Origin: Geoalkalibacter subterraneus
GTDB lineage: Bacteria > Desulfobacterota > Desulfuromonadia > Desulfuromonadales > Geoalkalibacteraceae
Assembly (NCBI RefSeq): GCF_000827125.1
Contig: NZ_CP010311.1
Span: 1,302,001-1,366,000, forward strand
DNA: 64,000 nucleotides
Direction of reading: 5' to 3'
The translations under genes were made by a program, and so were the position numbers. Positions 9,341-18,401 of the stretch are shown here, piece by piece. The notes under the pieces are model-generated. The model did not search any database and was not told where the DNA came from. It saw only the letters and a list, made by a program, of their open reading frames with translations. Each line of letters starts with the position of its first letter. Within the stretch, counting starts at the first letter, position 1.

Positions 9341-9357
9341 AGCAGTATTCATGCCAA
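9341..9357 (-). promoter_or_regulatory. Sigma-54-like promoter, minus strand
   Basis: On the minus strand the sequence reads TTGGCATG-AATA-CTGCT, with the invariant GG and GC ten bases apart and one deviation in the -12 box. It is directed towards ptsP, the PTS-Ntr gene, and the terminator lies about 65 bp downstream. Confidence 0.55.
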
Positions 9358-9591
9358 AATTGAAAGGGGCGCAAATACACAAAGACGTTGAGCTTGCTTC
9401 GAGGCCTGTTCAGGCTGCTCTGCGCCTGTATTTTTTCTGAAAGACGCTAGTCGGAAGGGAAAATCGGGGAGTTCTGGGTACGTGACAAGTGTGTCTTTAG
9501 TGGCACATATGCGGAAGTGTCCGGGTTGAATTATGACGGATTGCCGGAATAATTGAAGCGAAAAGGCTGTGTCATAATTGGCCCACAAAAA
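9358..9591. other. Intergenic region with a spaced inverted repeat
   Basis: No convincing gene is visible. AATTATGAC (9529-9537) and GTCATAATT (9571-9579) form a perfect nine-base inverted repeat around 33 bp, just after the stop of the hydrogenase-like regulator. It could be an operator or an RNA stem. Confidence 0.3.
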
Positions 9592-11910
9592 TCAGGATCC
9601 GTCATTTGACGGAGAAGATGCGGCTTTTTTGAAGGCAGCTCCTTTCAGCCCATGCCGTTCCAGCATCCGATAAAATGTGCGGCGGGGAATGCTGGCGGTG
9701 CGAGCGGCTTTGGAGACATTTCCCCCGGCGTCCTCGAGATATTTTTTGAGCAGGCTTTTTTCTACAATCCTCAGATGTTTTTCTCTCTGTCCTCTCAAGG
9801 ATCCCTTCTCCTGCGCTTTGGCGGTGCCGCCAAGGAGCGGCTCCTCCAGTGCCAATTCGGAAAAGATGGTCGGCAGGTTTTCCAGGCGGACAATATTGTC
9901 CTGGGTCAGAACCGAGGCGCGTTCGATGATGTTCTGCAGTTCACGAATGTTGCCGGGCCAGTGATAGCGCAGCAAGGCGGCAATGGCGCGGTCTTCGATT
10001 CCTCGGATCGGTTTGTTGAGGCGCTTGCTGGCCGAGGCGAGAAAGTGGTGGACCAACTGCGGAAGTGATTCAGTGCGGTTGCGCAAAGGCGGCATGGTGA
10101 TGGTGAACACGTTGAGGCGATAAAAAAGGTCTTCGCGAAACCATCCCTCCTCGACCCCCTCTTCAAGGTTGCGATTGGTGGCGGCGATCAGCCGCACGTC
10201 AACTTCGGTCGGTCGGTTTCCGCCGACGGGCTTGATTTCGCCGCTGTCGAGAACCCGCAGCAGTTCCGCTTGCAGCTTGGGGGTGATGTCGCCGATTTCA
10301 TCCAGAAAAATCGTGCCGCCGTTGGCAGCTTCAAACAGCCCTTTTTTATCAGCAATGGCTCCGGTAAACGACCCACGCTTGTGTCCGAACAGCTCGCTTT
10401 CCAGCAGGCTGTCGGTCAAGGTGGTGCAGTTGACAGTGACCAGAGGCTTGTCGGCGCGATTGCTGTGCTGATGGATGGCGCGTGCGGTCAATTCTTTGCC
10501 GGTTCCGCTTTCGCCCCGGATAAGAACAGTGGTCGGGGTGGGGCCGACCTGGCGGATCAGCTTCAGGACGTCGCCGGTGCGGGGATCCTGCCCGATGATG
10601 GCGCTGTCGCCGAATTCCTGGGCCAGCGCGCGCTGAGCCAGCTCGTATTTCTGGGTCAGGATGACCCGGTCCTCTTCCAGCCGTTTGATGGAAAAGGGCA
10701 GGCACATCTCGTTGTCCGCCAGCCCCTGGTAAACCGCTGCCGCATGTTCGCGACAGGTCGGGTAACCGCAGGCGCCGCAGTCAAGTTCGTCCTCCTGGGT
10801 AAATTTGTTGGTGGCCTGCAGGATGGCGCGGATGCTCTCGCCGCTGGGGTTCTTCAGGTGTTTGAATTTGTTGGTGAACGATCTTTGAAGTGAAGGCCCG
10901 CTCGAGGCGGCTCCCTTCTTCTCCGGCAGATAGGGGACCTCATGACGCTGATGGAAAGCATCGATGATCAGGCTGCGTTTGGAAAAATTGGTGAGGCGAT
11001 TGTTTTTGCCGGGGCCGCCGATGCAGCCCCCTTCGCAGAAACGAATATCGACCCATTTTGGGGTGATGCGTTGGGCGGCAAGATCGCGGATGAGTTCAAG
11101 GGCACCCTGCTCTCCACCGGTCGAAACAAAATCAGCGTTGAGAAAATCGTTGTGAACGTCAAAGGCCTGAAACGGTCCGCCCGAGATGGGGAACAGGCGC
11201 CCCCGGTCGGGCTTGCGTCCGCTGAAGGGCGCATCTTTCATCCGTGTGGGGTCAAGGCCGCGGTCACGGAACATCTGGCTGAGTTCACGGTAAGTGAGCA
11301 CCATGTCCACCCCTCCGGCGACCTCTTCAGAGCTGACCTCGAATTTCCCCGCGATGCATGAGCTGATATAGACCACGGGCGTTTCTGCTCCCCGGGTCTG
11401 TTTGATGTGCCGTCCAATGGCCACCATGGGTGAAACAACCGGCATCAGATTACGCACCAGTTGCGGATAATGGCGTTCAATCAGGTCGACGATGGTGGGG
11501 CAGTGGCTCGAGATCAGGGGGCCGCGACCGCCGCTTTCAATCAGCTGCTGATACTGCCCGGCGATCAGTTCCACGCCCGCTGTGCCCTCGTAGATATCCG
11601 CGAAACCGAGCTTCTGCAGGCCGGCGACAAGCTGTCCGGGGCGCAGCTCACTGAAAAAAGCGGGATAGGAGCAACCCAGGATTGCCACGGGGGAGTTGTC
11701 GTTCTCGAGTATGCGCAGAGTCTGTGTGATGCAATCGGCGATCTGCTTTGCTTTCTGGGAGCAGACTTTAAGGCAGATTCCGCAACCGATGCAGCGATCA
11801 TGAATGACTTCAGCCCAGTGCTCCTTGACCTTGATGGCCTTGACCGGGCAGTTGCGGACGCAGGAATAACATTTGCGACATCTGTCTTTTGCGGTTTGAA
11901 TGGGCCCCAT
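9592..11910 (-). CDS. Sigma-54 activator with iron-only-hydrogenase-like sensory domain
   Basis: A 772-residue fusion. Order: two 4Fe-4S ferredoxin motifs (CRKCYSCVRNCP and CIGCGICLKVC, about 11-50); an iron-only-hydrogenase-like domain (about 70-330) with equivalents of the H-cluster loops at SSHCP (134-138), SSCIAGKFE (183-191) and CEGGC (about 292); an FeS four-cysteine domain (DCGACGYPTC, about 375); an AAA+ sigma-54 interaction domain with GESGTGKE and GSFTGA (about 510); and a C-terminal Fis-type helix-turn-helix. ATG 11910 follows GGAGG and leaves the ferredoxin at the very N terminus. The likely role is redox- or hydrogen-responsive activation of RpoN promoters; the targets are unknown. 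Two hydrogenase catalytic residues are replaced, which argues against enzyme activity. Confidence 0.88.
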   Translation of the reverse strand: MGPIQTAKDRCRKCYSCVRNCPVKAIKVKEHWAEVIHDRCIGCGICLKVCSQKAKQIADCITQTLRILENDNSPVAILGCSYPAFFSELRPGQLVAGLQKLGFADIYEGTAGVELIAGQYQQLIESGGRGPLISSHCPTIVDLIERHYPQLVRNLMPVVSPMVAIGRHIKQTRGAETPVVYISSCIAGKFEVSSEEVAGGVDMVLTYRELSQMFRDRGLDPTRMKDAPFSGRKPDRGRLFPISGGPFQAFDVHNDFLNADFVSTGGEQGALELIRDLAAQRITPKWVDIRFCEGGCIGGPGKNNRLTNFSKRSLIIDAFHQRHEVPYLPEKKGAASSGPSLQRSFTNKFKHLKNPSGESIRAILQATNKFTQEDELDCGACGYPTCREHAAAVYQGLADNEMCLPFSIKRLEEDRVILTQKYELAQRALAQEFGDSAIIGQDPRTGDVLKLIRQVGPTPTTVLIRGESGTGKELTARAIHQHSNRADKPLVTVNCTTLTDSLLESELFGHKRGSFTGAIADKKGLFEAANGGTIFLDEIGDITPKLQAELLRVLDSGEIKPVGGNRPTEVDVRLIAATNRNLEEGVEEGWFREDLFYRLNVFTITMPPLRNRTESLPQLVHHFLASASKRLNKPIRGIEDRAIAALLRYHWPGNIRELQNIIERASVLTQDNIVRLENLPTIFSELALEEPLLGGTAKAQEKGSLRGQREKHLRIVEKSLLKKYLEDAGGNVSKAARTASIPRRTFYRMLERHGLKGAAFKKAASSPSNDGS

Positions 11911-11966
11911 GTTGCCTCCGGGCGGGTGGTCTTTAAAAAACGGGAGAGGTGAGCAGGTGGACTGAT

Positions 11967-11994
11967 TCTGTACGATGGTGCAGCAACCTGTCAA
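11967..11994 (-). promoter_or_regulatory. Sigma-70-type promoter for the hydrogenase-like regulator
   Basis: On the minus strand TTGACA (11989-11994) and TACAGA (11967-11972) are 16 bp apart, about 55 bp upstream of the ATG at 11910. Confidence 0.5.
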
Positions 11995-12024
11995 GCGAGC
12001 CGATTCATGGTGCCCCGTCGTCGT

Positions 12025-13011
12025 TCAGGAGCGGCGGCGCCCGACTTCGTCACTGAAATGGCATGCACTGAAATGCCCCGGCGCTTGTTCAACAGGTTGC
12101 GGAGCCTGGTGGGCGCAGATGTCGCGGGCATAGGGGCAGCGCGGATGAAAAGTGCATCCGGTCGGCGGAGACAGGGGAGAGGGGATTTCTCCCTTGAGGG
12201 GAACGTGCGGGCGTCGGCGGTGAGGATCGGGTACCGGCACCGCCCCAAGTAGAGCCTCGGTATAAGGGTGGCGGGGGCGGCGGTAGAGACTCTCCGCCGG
12301 GGCCTGCTCTACGATAGCGCCCAGATACATGACGGCAACCCGGTCGCAGAAATGTTCCACCAGGGACAGGTCGTGGGCAATGAACAAGTAGGTCAGGCCG
12401 AACTCCTGCTGAAGGTCCTTGAGCAGATTGACGACCTGGGCCTGGATGGAGAGATCAAGGGCAGAAACGGGCTCGTCGGCGACGATCAGTTGCGGGTTTG
12501 GGGCCAGCGCGCGTGCAATGCCGATGCGTTGGCGCTGCCCGCCTGAAAATTCATGAGGGTAGCGTCCCGCATGATCGGCGCTCATGCCGACTTTTTCCAG
12601 CAGCTCCACGACCTGGTCCCGCAAGCCTGCTCCCTGGGCGCGCCCATGAATCTTGAAGGCTTCCGCAATCGCATCGCCGATGCGCATGCGAGGGTTGAGA
12701 GAAGCATAGGGATCCTGAAAGATCATCTGCATTGAGCGGCGTAAGGGACGCATGTGCTTGTTGGGCAGGCGGGTGATCTCCTGCCCCCGAAAAAAAATCT
12801 GGCCGCCATCGGCATCAAGCAGGCGCATGACCAGCTTGCCGGTGGTGGATTTCCCGCAGCCGGACTCCCCCACAAGCCCCAGTGACTCTCCGCCCTTCAA
12901 GTGCAGCGAGAGGTTATCGACGGCCCGCAGTTCCAGCTTGCGGGGGGAAAAGGGGGAGGCTTTGACCCAGAAGGATTTTCGCAGGTCGCGGATATCGAGC
13001 AATGGAGTCAT
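12025..13011 (-). CDS. Oligopeptide/dipeptide ABC transporter ATP-binding protein (OppF/DppF type)
   Basis: 328-residue ABC ATPase that would energise peptide or nickel import. Walker [11 protein letters not shown]-loop, signature FSGGQRQRIGIARAL, Walker B LIVADEPVSALD and the C-terminal oligopeptide extension with its cysteines (CTFHPRCPYARDIC), probably the Fe-S-binding segment of this family. ATG 13011 follows GGAGGG and overlaps the stop of the preceding ATPase by ATGA, so the two are translationally coupled. No permease or binding-protein gene is next to it, so the partner membrane subunits must be elsewhere. Confidence 0.9.
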   Translation of the reverse strand: MTPLLDIRDLRKSFWVKASPFSPRKLELRAVDNLSLHLKGGESLGLVGESGCGKSTTGKLVMRLLDADGGQIFFRGQEITRLPNKHMRPLRRSMQMIFQDPYASLNPRMRIGDAIAEAFKIHGRAQGAGLRDQVVELLEKVGMSADHAGRYPHEFSGGQRQRIGIARALAPNPQLIVADEPVSALDLSIQAQVVNLLKDLQQEFGLTYLFIAHDLSLVEHFCDRVAVMYLGAIVEQAPAESLYRRPRHPYTEALLGAVPVPDPHRRRPHVPLKGEIPSPLSPPTGCTFHPRCPYARDICAHQAPQPVEQAPGHFSACHFSDEVGRRRS

Positions 13012-13970
13012 TGTGCCCTCCAGCAGCGGACGAAATGACCCGAAGCCACCTCGGTCAATTCCGGCCTCTGCATGCTGCACCGAGGAAGGACTTCGGGGCA
13101 GCGCGCGGTAAAGGGGCACCCCTGCGGCATCTGCCGCGGGTCAGGGACCTGCCCCCCGATGGGAGCCAGCCGCGACTTCTTCTCACCCAGGCGCGGAACG
13201 CAGGCCAGAAGCCCGCGGGTGTAGGGATGGCGGGGATGGTCGTAAATTTGGATCACCGGTGCATATTCCATGATTAGGCCGGCGTACATGATGGCCACGC
13301 GATCCGCGCTTTCAGCGACAATGCCCAGGTCGTGGGTGATCAGAAGGGTTGCCATGTCGCGCTCCTGCTTGAGCCGCAGCAGAAGATCCATGATCTGCGC
13401 CTGGATCGTGACGTCAAGGGCGGTGGTGGGTTCATCGGCGATCAGGATGTCCGGATCGCAGGCCAGAGCCATGGCGATCATGACGCGCTGGCGCATGCCG
13501 CCCGACAGACTGTGCGGATATTCGCGCAGGCGTTGCCGCGCTGATGGAATCCCGACATCGTGCAGCAGTTTTTCCGCCTGATCGAGAGCCTGTGCGCCCC
13601 CGAGTTTTTTGTGCAGCTGCAGCACTTCCCCGATCTGGTCGCCGATGCGCAGAACCGGGTTGAGCGAGGTCATCGGTTCCTGGAATATCATGGAGATGCG
13701 GTTGCCGCGGATACGGCGCATTTCCTCGTTGGAAAGCTTCGCCAGATCGGCCCCCCGATAAAGGATGCGTCCTTCCACCATGCGCCCCGGTGGTGGGATC
13801 AGTCCCAGGATTGAAAGGGAGGTGATGGATTTACCACAGCCGGATTCGCCAACCAGCGCAAGAGTTTCGCGGGGGGACAAACTGAAGTCGATCCCGCGGA
13901 CCGCATGGACCGGACCGTTCTCGGTAAAAAAAGAGATGTGCAGGTTTTCAATTTCAAGCAGTTGTGTCAT
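13008..13970 (-). CDS. Oligopeptide/dipeptide ABC transporter ATP-binding protein (OppD/DppD type)
   Basis: 320-residue companion ATPase. It has Walker [10 protein letters not shown], signature [15 protein letters not shown], Walker [13 protein letters not shown], the switch histidine in LLITHDLG, and the C-terminal [14 protein letters not shown] cysteine segment. I start at ATG 13970; an upstream GTG at 14006 would add 12 residues. It forms a two-gene unit with the OppF-type gene, with a 4-bp overlap. Oligopeptide and dipeptide transport are both possible. Confidence 0.9.
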   Translation of the reverse strand: MTQLLEIENLHISFFTENGPVHAVRGIDFSLSPRETLALVGESGCGKSITSLSILGLIPPPGRMVEGRILYRGADLAKLSNEEMRRIRGNRISMIFQEPMTSLNPVLRIGDQIGEVLQLHKKLGGAQALDQAEKLLHDVGIPSARQRLREYPHSLSGGMRQRVMIAMALACDPDILIADEPTTALDVTIQAQIMDLLLRLKQERDMATLLITHDLGIVAESADRVAIMYAGLIMEYAPVIQIYDHPRHPYTRGLLACVPRLGEKKSRLAPIGGQVPDPRQMPQGCPFTARCPEVLPRCSMQRPELTEVASGHFVRCWRAQ

Positions 13971-14072
13971 CGGTCCGTCCGGGAGAAAGGGAAACGTTTT
14001 GCGCACTGATTACAGTCGGCGCCCATGAATTTACCCTCTACACCGTAATGGGTCAAGAAATGGCCGAGGGCT

Positions 14073-14106
14073 CTTCTCATGACAACCTTCTTCTCATGAC
14101 AACCTC
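14073..14106. repeat. 17-bp tandem duplication in a divergent promoter region
   Basis: CTTCTCATGACAACCT is repeated directly with a 17-bp period (14073-14089 and 14090-14106) between the oppD-type gene and the PHP gene. A TAAACT box at 14114-14119 follows, so the repeat overlaps the expected -35 area. It could be a tandem operator or a chance duplication. Confidence 0.55.
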
Positions 14107-14191
14107 TTTTGTGCTAAACTCTCCAGTCAGTCGAACCCGTTGTTTTCTGGTTTTTTTCGTCACCCGTTGATCCGAAAGCTTATTCGATTAA

Positions 14192-15097
14192 ATGAAAATA
14201 CAAGAATTCAGTGCGCCCGGCACAAAGCCTCAGGGCCCATTGGCTGACCTGCATGTTCATACCACATATTCGGACGGACTTTTTTCTCCGGAAGAGGTTG
14301 TCGCCAAGGCGCGTCACAACGGGGTGCATGCACTGGCCATCTGCGACCATGACAATATCGATGGCATTGAACCTGCCATCGGCGCCGCTCGCGGCAGTGA
14401 TCTCGAGATTGTTGCCGGAGTGGAGTTGTCCAGTCAATGGCAGGATCTGCGCGATATCCACATTCTCGGATATGGCTTTGATCCTCATGCGCCGGAACTG
14501 TTTGGGGAATTGGCGGATTTTCGCGATTTCCGCGCGCGGCGCAATGAAATGATCGTGCAGCGCGTCAATGAAGTTCTTGCCGCAGAAGGGCGCACGCTGC
14601 TGGATTTCCGGCAGATCCGCCGCTCCGCGGGAGGGACTGTCGGACGCCCGCATATTGCACGCGCCCTCATCGAGGCCGGACATGTGCGCGACAACGATGA
14701 AGCCTTCAACCGCTACCTGGTGCGCTGCAATGTGGAAAAGCGTTTTTTCCCTGCCGACCAGGCGATTTCTCTGATTCATCGTGCAGGCGGGGTCGCAGTT
14801 CTGGCCCATCCCCCTTTGATCACGGATGATTCCCGCGTCCTGCTTCATTTGCTTGACGCTTTTGTCGGTCTGGGCCTTGATGGTATTGAGGCGTATAATA
14901 ATGCCGGATCCCTGGATGAGGTTGCCGAGTTGACGGCCTTGGGGCGGCAGCGAAAGCTAATTGTCACCGGTGGTTCGGATTTTCACGGATTTCCTGATAG
15001 TGCCGCCCGTATTGGATGGGCGCGAGGCGAGATCCCTATCCCCCTGTCATGCTGGCTGGAGGTTCGAGATTCTCTGGCTCAACGTGCGGCGGGGTGA
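14192..15097 (+). CDS. PHP domain phosphoesterase
   Basis: 301-residue PHP metal-dependent phosphatase of the YciV/TrpH type, which removes phosphate from 3',5'-nucleoside bisphosphates and trims RNA 5' ends. The metal ligands are visible in order: DLHVHTTYSDG (about 19-29), CDHDNIDG (about 50), GVELSS (about 75), a His-bearing HILGYG, VLAHPP (about 205) and the closing GGSDFHG (about 268). The gene stands alone, divergent from the ABC ATPases. Substrate assignment is by family only. Confidence 0.88.
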   Translation: MKIQEFSAPGTKPQGPLADLHVHTTYSDGLFSPEEVVAKARHNGVHALAICDHDNIDGIEPAIGAARGSDLEIVAGVELSSQWQDLRDIHILGYGFDPHAPELFGELADFRDFRARRNEMIVQRVNEVLAAEGRTLLDFRQIRRSAGGTVGRPHIARALIEAGHVRDNDEAFNRYLVRCNVEKRFFPADQAISLIHRAGGVAVLAHPPLITDDSRVLLHLLDAFVGLGLDGIEAYNNAGSLDEVAELTALGRQRKLIVTGGSDFHGFPDSAARIGWARGEIPIPLSCWLEVRDSLAQRAAG

Positions 15098-15133
15098 TGC
15101 TTCGCTGAATGCCGTGCTTTGAATAAAACTGTT

Positions 15134-15150
15134 CTGGCCCGGAAATTGCT
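15134..15150 (+). promoter_or_regulatory. Sigma-54-like promoter upstream of the DUF882 gene
   Basis: CTGGCCCG-GAAA-TTGCT has GG and GC ten bases apart and one deviation (C for A) from TGGCACG-N4-TTGCW. It ends 83 bp before the ATG at 15233 and points the right way. Confidence 0.55.
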
Positions 15151-15232
15151 CTTCAAGGGTGAGCCTGGTCGAAAAAAGTTCATTCCCTTTGCCTGAACAG
15201 ATTGAACAAGAATAGTTAAAAGGATTTGTTTT

Positions 15233-15805
15233 ATGTCCTCTGTTTTTACTGACCCTCGTATTTTTTCTGCTCGAATCGGAAGACGTGCGTTTATCGGCAG
15301 CCACCTGGCTGCTCTTGCCTGTATGGCCCTGCCGGTTTCAGTTTCCGCCCGGCAGGCTCCGGAACGCAGCCTCTCATTTTTCAATCTTCACACCGGCGAG
15401 AAGCTGGAAAACGCGGTCTATTGGGCCGAGGGTAGATACAACGACTCCGTCATGCGGGAGATTGAGCATATTCTGCGCGATTTTCGCCGGGACGAGGTTG
15501 CCCCGATTGATCCGCTTCTCCTCGATCAGTTGTTCGCGGTGCGCAGCACACTGGAATCATCCTCCCCGTTTAACATTATCTCCGGCTACCGGTCGCCGGA
15601 AACCAACAAGATGCTGCGGCAGCAAAGCAGTGGTGTGGCCAAGCGCAGTTACCATACCATCGGCCAGGCAGTAGACGTTCGCTTGCCCGGCCGCGACCTC
15701 AGGGCTCTTCGTCAGGCGGCTTGCAGGTTGAAAAAGGGGGGCGTTGGCTATTATCCGAAATCCGACTTCGTCCATCTCGACACCGGGCCGGTGCGCGTCT
15801 GGTGA
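15233..15805 (+). CDS. Tat-exported DUF882/YcbK-family murein peptidase
   Basis: 190 residues. The N terminus has a twin-arginine motif (GRRAFIG) followed by a hydrophobic stretch ending near VSA-R, so export by Tat is likely. The rest is a peptidase M15-like fold with SGYRSPETN (about 119), the zinc motif HTIGQAVDV (about 142) and the terminal FVHLDTG (His about 182). E. coli relatives (MepK/YcbK) cleave mDAP cross-links in peptidoglycan. A sigma-54-like promoter lies upstream. Confidence 0.87.
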   Translation: MSSVFTDPRIFSARIGRRAFIGSHLAALACMALPVSVSARQAPERSLSFFNLHTGEKLENAVYWAEGRYNDSVMREIEHILRDFRRDEVAPIDPLLLDQLFAVRSTLESSSPFNIISGYRSPETNKMLRQQSSGVAKRSYHTIGQAVDVRLPGRDLRALRQAACRLKKGGVGYYPKSDFVHLDTGPVRVW

Positions 15806-15909
15806 TCGAGTCCCGGTGAGTTATTGTTACCTCTCTGATCGTAAAAACGTTTGATAAAAAAATTATAATTTTGTATGATTGTTGAGGTCTCCGCAATCTC
15901 CTCTCCTTT

Positions 15910-18387
15910 GTGCTCTGTTCCGCCTGGGAAGGTGCTGGGGGTTCGAGATGTGTTCGGACCATGGTTTTGCTGGAGGACTCTGCCATCGCTACGCCAATAC
16001 AGGACCATCAGAATTCAGCCTTTCCAAACTGGGGATCGCCAAATGCTCTGGAGAACCGGCTTCTTGCCTGCTCCGGCATAAATTTCGCCGATCCTCGCGA
16101 TCGGACCTTCCTGCTGGTCAAGATTCGCTGGTTTCTTCTCGGACTGCTGGCGACAAGCTGCCTTGCTGCAGGATTTCTTTTTCTGCGAAGTCCTTATGGA
16201 TTCTTTCTCAGCCGCCCACAGCTTCTGGCTCTTTTTCTTTCCGTTGCCGTTATTCTCCTGCACAATGGCGCCGTTCATCTTTTCTACGATCGCCTTGCGC
16301 GTCCCATCTATGTAAATTCACTGCAGGTTCTTCTTGACCTGTCCATTGTGACTTTTCTGGTTCATTTCAGCGGGGGTGCCGCGAGCTGGTTCTGGCCGGT
16401 TTATCTTCTTGTGACTCTGGAGGCTGCCGTCCTTCTGGAACAGCCGCATCGGGTATGGTTCATGGGGCTTTCAGGGGCGCTGCTTTACGGCCTTGTTCTG
16501 CTGGGTGGTTATCAGGGCTGGTGGCCCAATGTCTCCATGCCGTTTGTCGATGAGAATCTGCATCAGAACGGGCTGCATCTTTTTCTGCTCTGGTTCTGGG
16601 TCAGTGTGCTCAATGCCGCTGTTGCGGTGGCGGGTGTTTTCCTGATGTCGGTCATTCGTCGAGAAAATCAGGAATTGCGCAACAGCCAGAAGGGGATGAG
16701 CGAATTTCTTGAAACAGCCAGTGATCTGATCTTCAATATCGATAAGGACGGCAGACTGCGGTTTGCCAACAGTGCCTGGCGACAGTCCATGGGGTATGAT
16801 GGACACGATCTGCAGAAACTCTACCTCAAGGATATCGTTCACCCTGAATTCCGGGAGAACTGCAGCCATGAGTTCGATCGCGTTCTGCGCGGCGAAGCCG
16901 GCCGCGTAACCAACGGCCGGCTGCTCAATCGCCATGATGAAGTGCTTGAAGTGGAAGGATCTTTGACCCGCTGCTGCCTGCATAATGATGGCCTTGGCAC
17001 GATCTGGGTCATCTGTCGTGACGTGACCGAGCACAAAAAGGCTCAGGCAGAACTTTACCGGCTGGCGCACTACGACCAGCTGACGGGTTTGCCTAATCGC
17101 GCTTTTTTTCTCGACCGGCTCAATCACTCCATTGCGCTGGCGCGGCGCCAGGGAAGACAGGTCGCCGTTCTTTTTCTCGACCTCGACCGTTTCAAGATTA
17201 TCAACGATACCCTGGGCCACGTTCTGGGCGACCGTTTACTGCGGGAGATGGGGCAGCGCCTGCATGGATGCATCCGTGAGGTGGATGCCGTGGCGCGCAT
17301 GGGGGGCGATGAATTTATCCTCTGTCTGGGGAATGTGGATGGCGCAGAGAGCGTCGAAAAGGTCGCGAAGAAAATCCTTAAAAATCTGGTGCGGCCTCTC
17401 TGCATTGACGGACATGAACTCTTCATTACCACCAGCATCGGCATCAGCCTGTTTCCCGACCATCACCAGGACGCCCAGAGCCTGATTAAAAAGGCCGACA
17501 TCGCCATGTACCACGCCAAGGCCCAGGGGCGGAACAATTATCAGCTTTACCGCGAGGAGATGGATTCAGACGTAGAAAAACGTCTGGTGCTTGAAACGGC
17601 GATCCGCAAAGCGCTGGAAATGGATCAGTTTCGCATTTTCTACCAGCCCAAGGTCGACATTGCTTCGGGCCGCATTACCGCCATGGAGGCGCTGCTGCGT
17701 TGGGATCACCCGGAGCTGGGGCTGCTGCCGCCCAACGAGTTCATTCCGCTGGCGGAGGAGACGGGATTGATTTTCTCCATAGGAGAGTGGGTTCTGCTCC
17801 AGGCCTGCATGCAGAATCGCCAGTGGCAGCAGCGGGGACTGCCGCGAATGCGGGTCGCGGTCAACATCTCCGGCTACCAGCTGCAGCAGCGGGAATTCAT
17901 CGATATCGTGCGACGGGTTCTTGATGAATCCGGGCTCGCCCCCTGCGATCTTGAAATCGAAGTCACCGAAACGGTGGTCATGCAGAACCCGGAATCTGCG
18001 GTGGCGATTCTCAATCAGCTCAGGGATCTGGGCGTTATGATCGCCATTGACGATTTCGGCACAGGTTATTCATCTCTTGCGCATCTCAAGCGCTTTTCGG
18101 TCAACACCCTGAAGATCGACAAGTCATTTGTGCGCGACGTCGAATTCGATGCCACTGATGCCGCTATCGCTACGGCCATCATCTCCATGGGCAACAGTTT
18201 GAAGCTCCAGGTGATTGCCGAAGGGGTCGAAACTGAAGGCCAGTTGGACTTTCTGAGGGACCACCGCTGTCAGGAGATGCAGGGGTATCTCTTCAGCAAG
18301 CCGCTGCCTGCCGAAGAAATCGAGCATTTTCTCCTGCAGGTGGACCGCCGCGGACCTGATCCCAGGTTCCATGAGTGCGAGCAATAG
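15910..18387 (+). CDS. Membrane-bound PAS-GGDEF-EAL cyclic di-GMP protein
   Basis: Up to 825 residues. After about 70 residues come five or six membrane helices (about 70-255), then a PAS domain (about 265-375), a GGDEF domain with intact RMGGDEF (about 465), and an EAL domain with MEALLRW (about 590) plus the downstream catalytic motifs DDFGTGYSS and KIDKSFV. It could make and degrade cyclic di-GMP; which activity dominates is not evident. The start is uncertain: GTG 15910 gives the longest form and ATG 15961 is an alternative; neither has a clear ribosome site. It is followed after 14 bp by a small membrane protein gene. Confidence 0.9.
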   Translation: MLCSAWEGAGGSRCVRTMVLLEDSAIATPIQDHQNSAFPNWGSPNALENRLLACSGINFADPRDRTFLLVKIRWFLLGLLATSCLAAGFLFLRSPYGFFLSRPQLLALFLSVAVILLHNGAVHLFYDRLARPIYVNSLQVLLDLSIVTFLVHFSGGAASWFWPVYLLVTLEAAVLLEQPHRVWFMGLSGALLYGLVLLGGYQGWWPNVSMPFVDENLHQNGLHLFLLWFWVSVLNAAVAVAGVFLMSVIRRENQELRNSQKGMSEFLETASDLIFNIDKDGRLRFANSAWRQSMGYDGHDLQKLYLKDIVHPEFRENCSHEFDRVLRGEAGRVTNGRLLNRHDEVLEVEGSLTRCCLHNDGLGTIWVICRDVTEHKKAQAELYRLAHYDQLTGLPNRAFFLDRLNHSIALARRQGRQVAVLFLDLDRFKIINDTLGHVLGDRLLREMGQRLHGCIREVDAVARMGGDEFILCLGNVDGAESVEKVAKKILKNLVRPLCIDGHELFITTSIGISLFPDHHQDAQSLIKKADIAMYHAKAQGRNNYQLYREEMDSDVEKRLVLETAIRKALEMDQFRIFYQPKVDIASGRITAMEALLRWDHPELGLLPPNEFIPLAEETGLIFSIGEWVLLQACMQNRQWQQRGLPRMRVAVNISGYQLQQREFIDIVRRVLDESGLAPCDLEIEVTETVVMQNPESAVAILNQLRDLGVMIAIDDFGTGYSSLAHLKRFSVNTLKIDKSFVRDVEFDATDAAIATAIISMGNSLKLQVIAEGVETEGQLDFLRDHRCQEMQGYLFSKPLPAEEIEHFLLQVDRRGPDPRFHECEQ

Positions 18388-18401
18388 GGGGATGAGTCGA
18401 A

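Noticed and set aside
9349-9588. A 79-codon minus-strand open frame before ptsP
   Set aside because: No ribosome site, no recognisable sequence, and it covers the sigma-54-like promoter.
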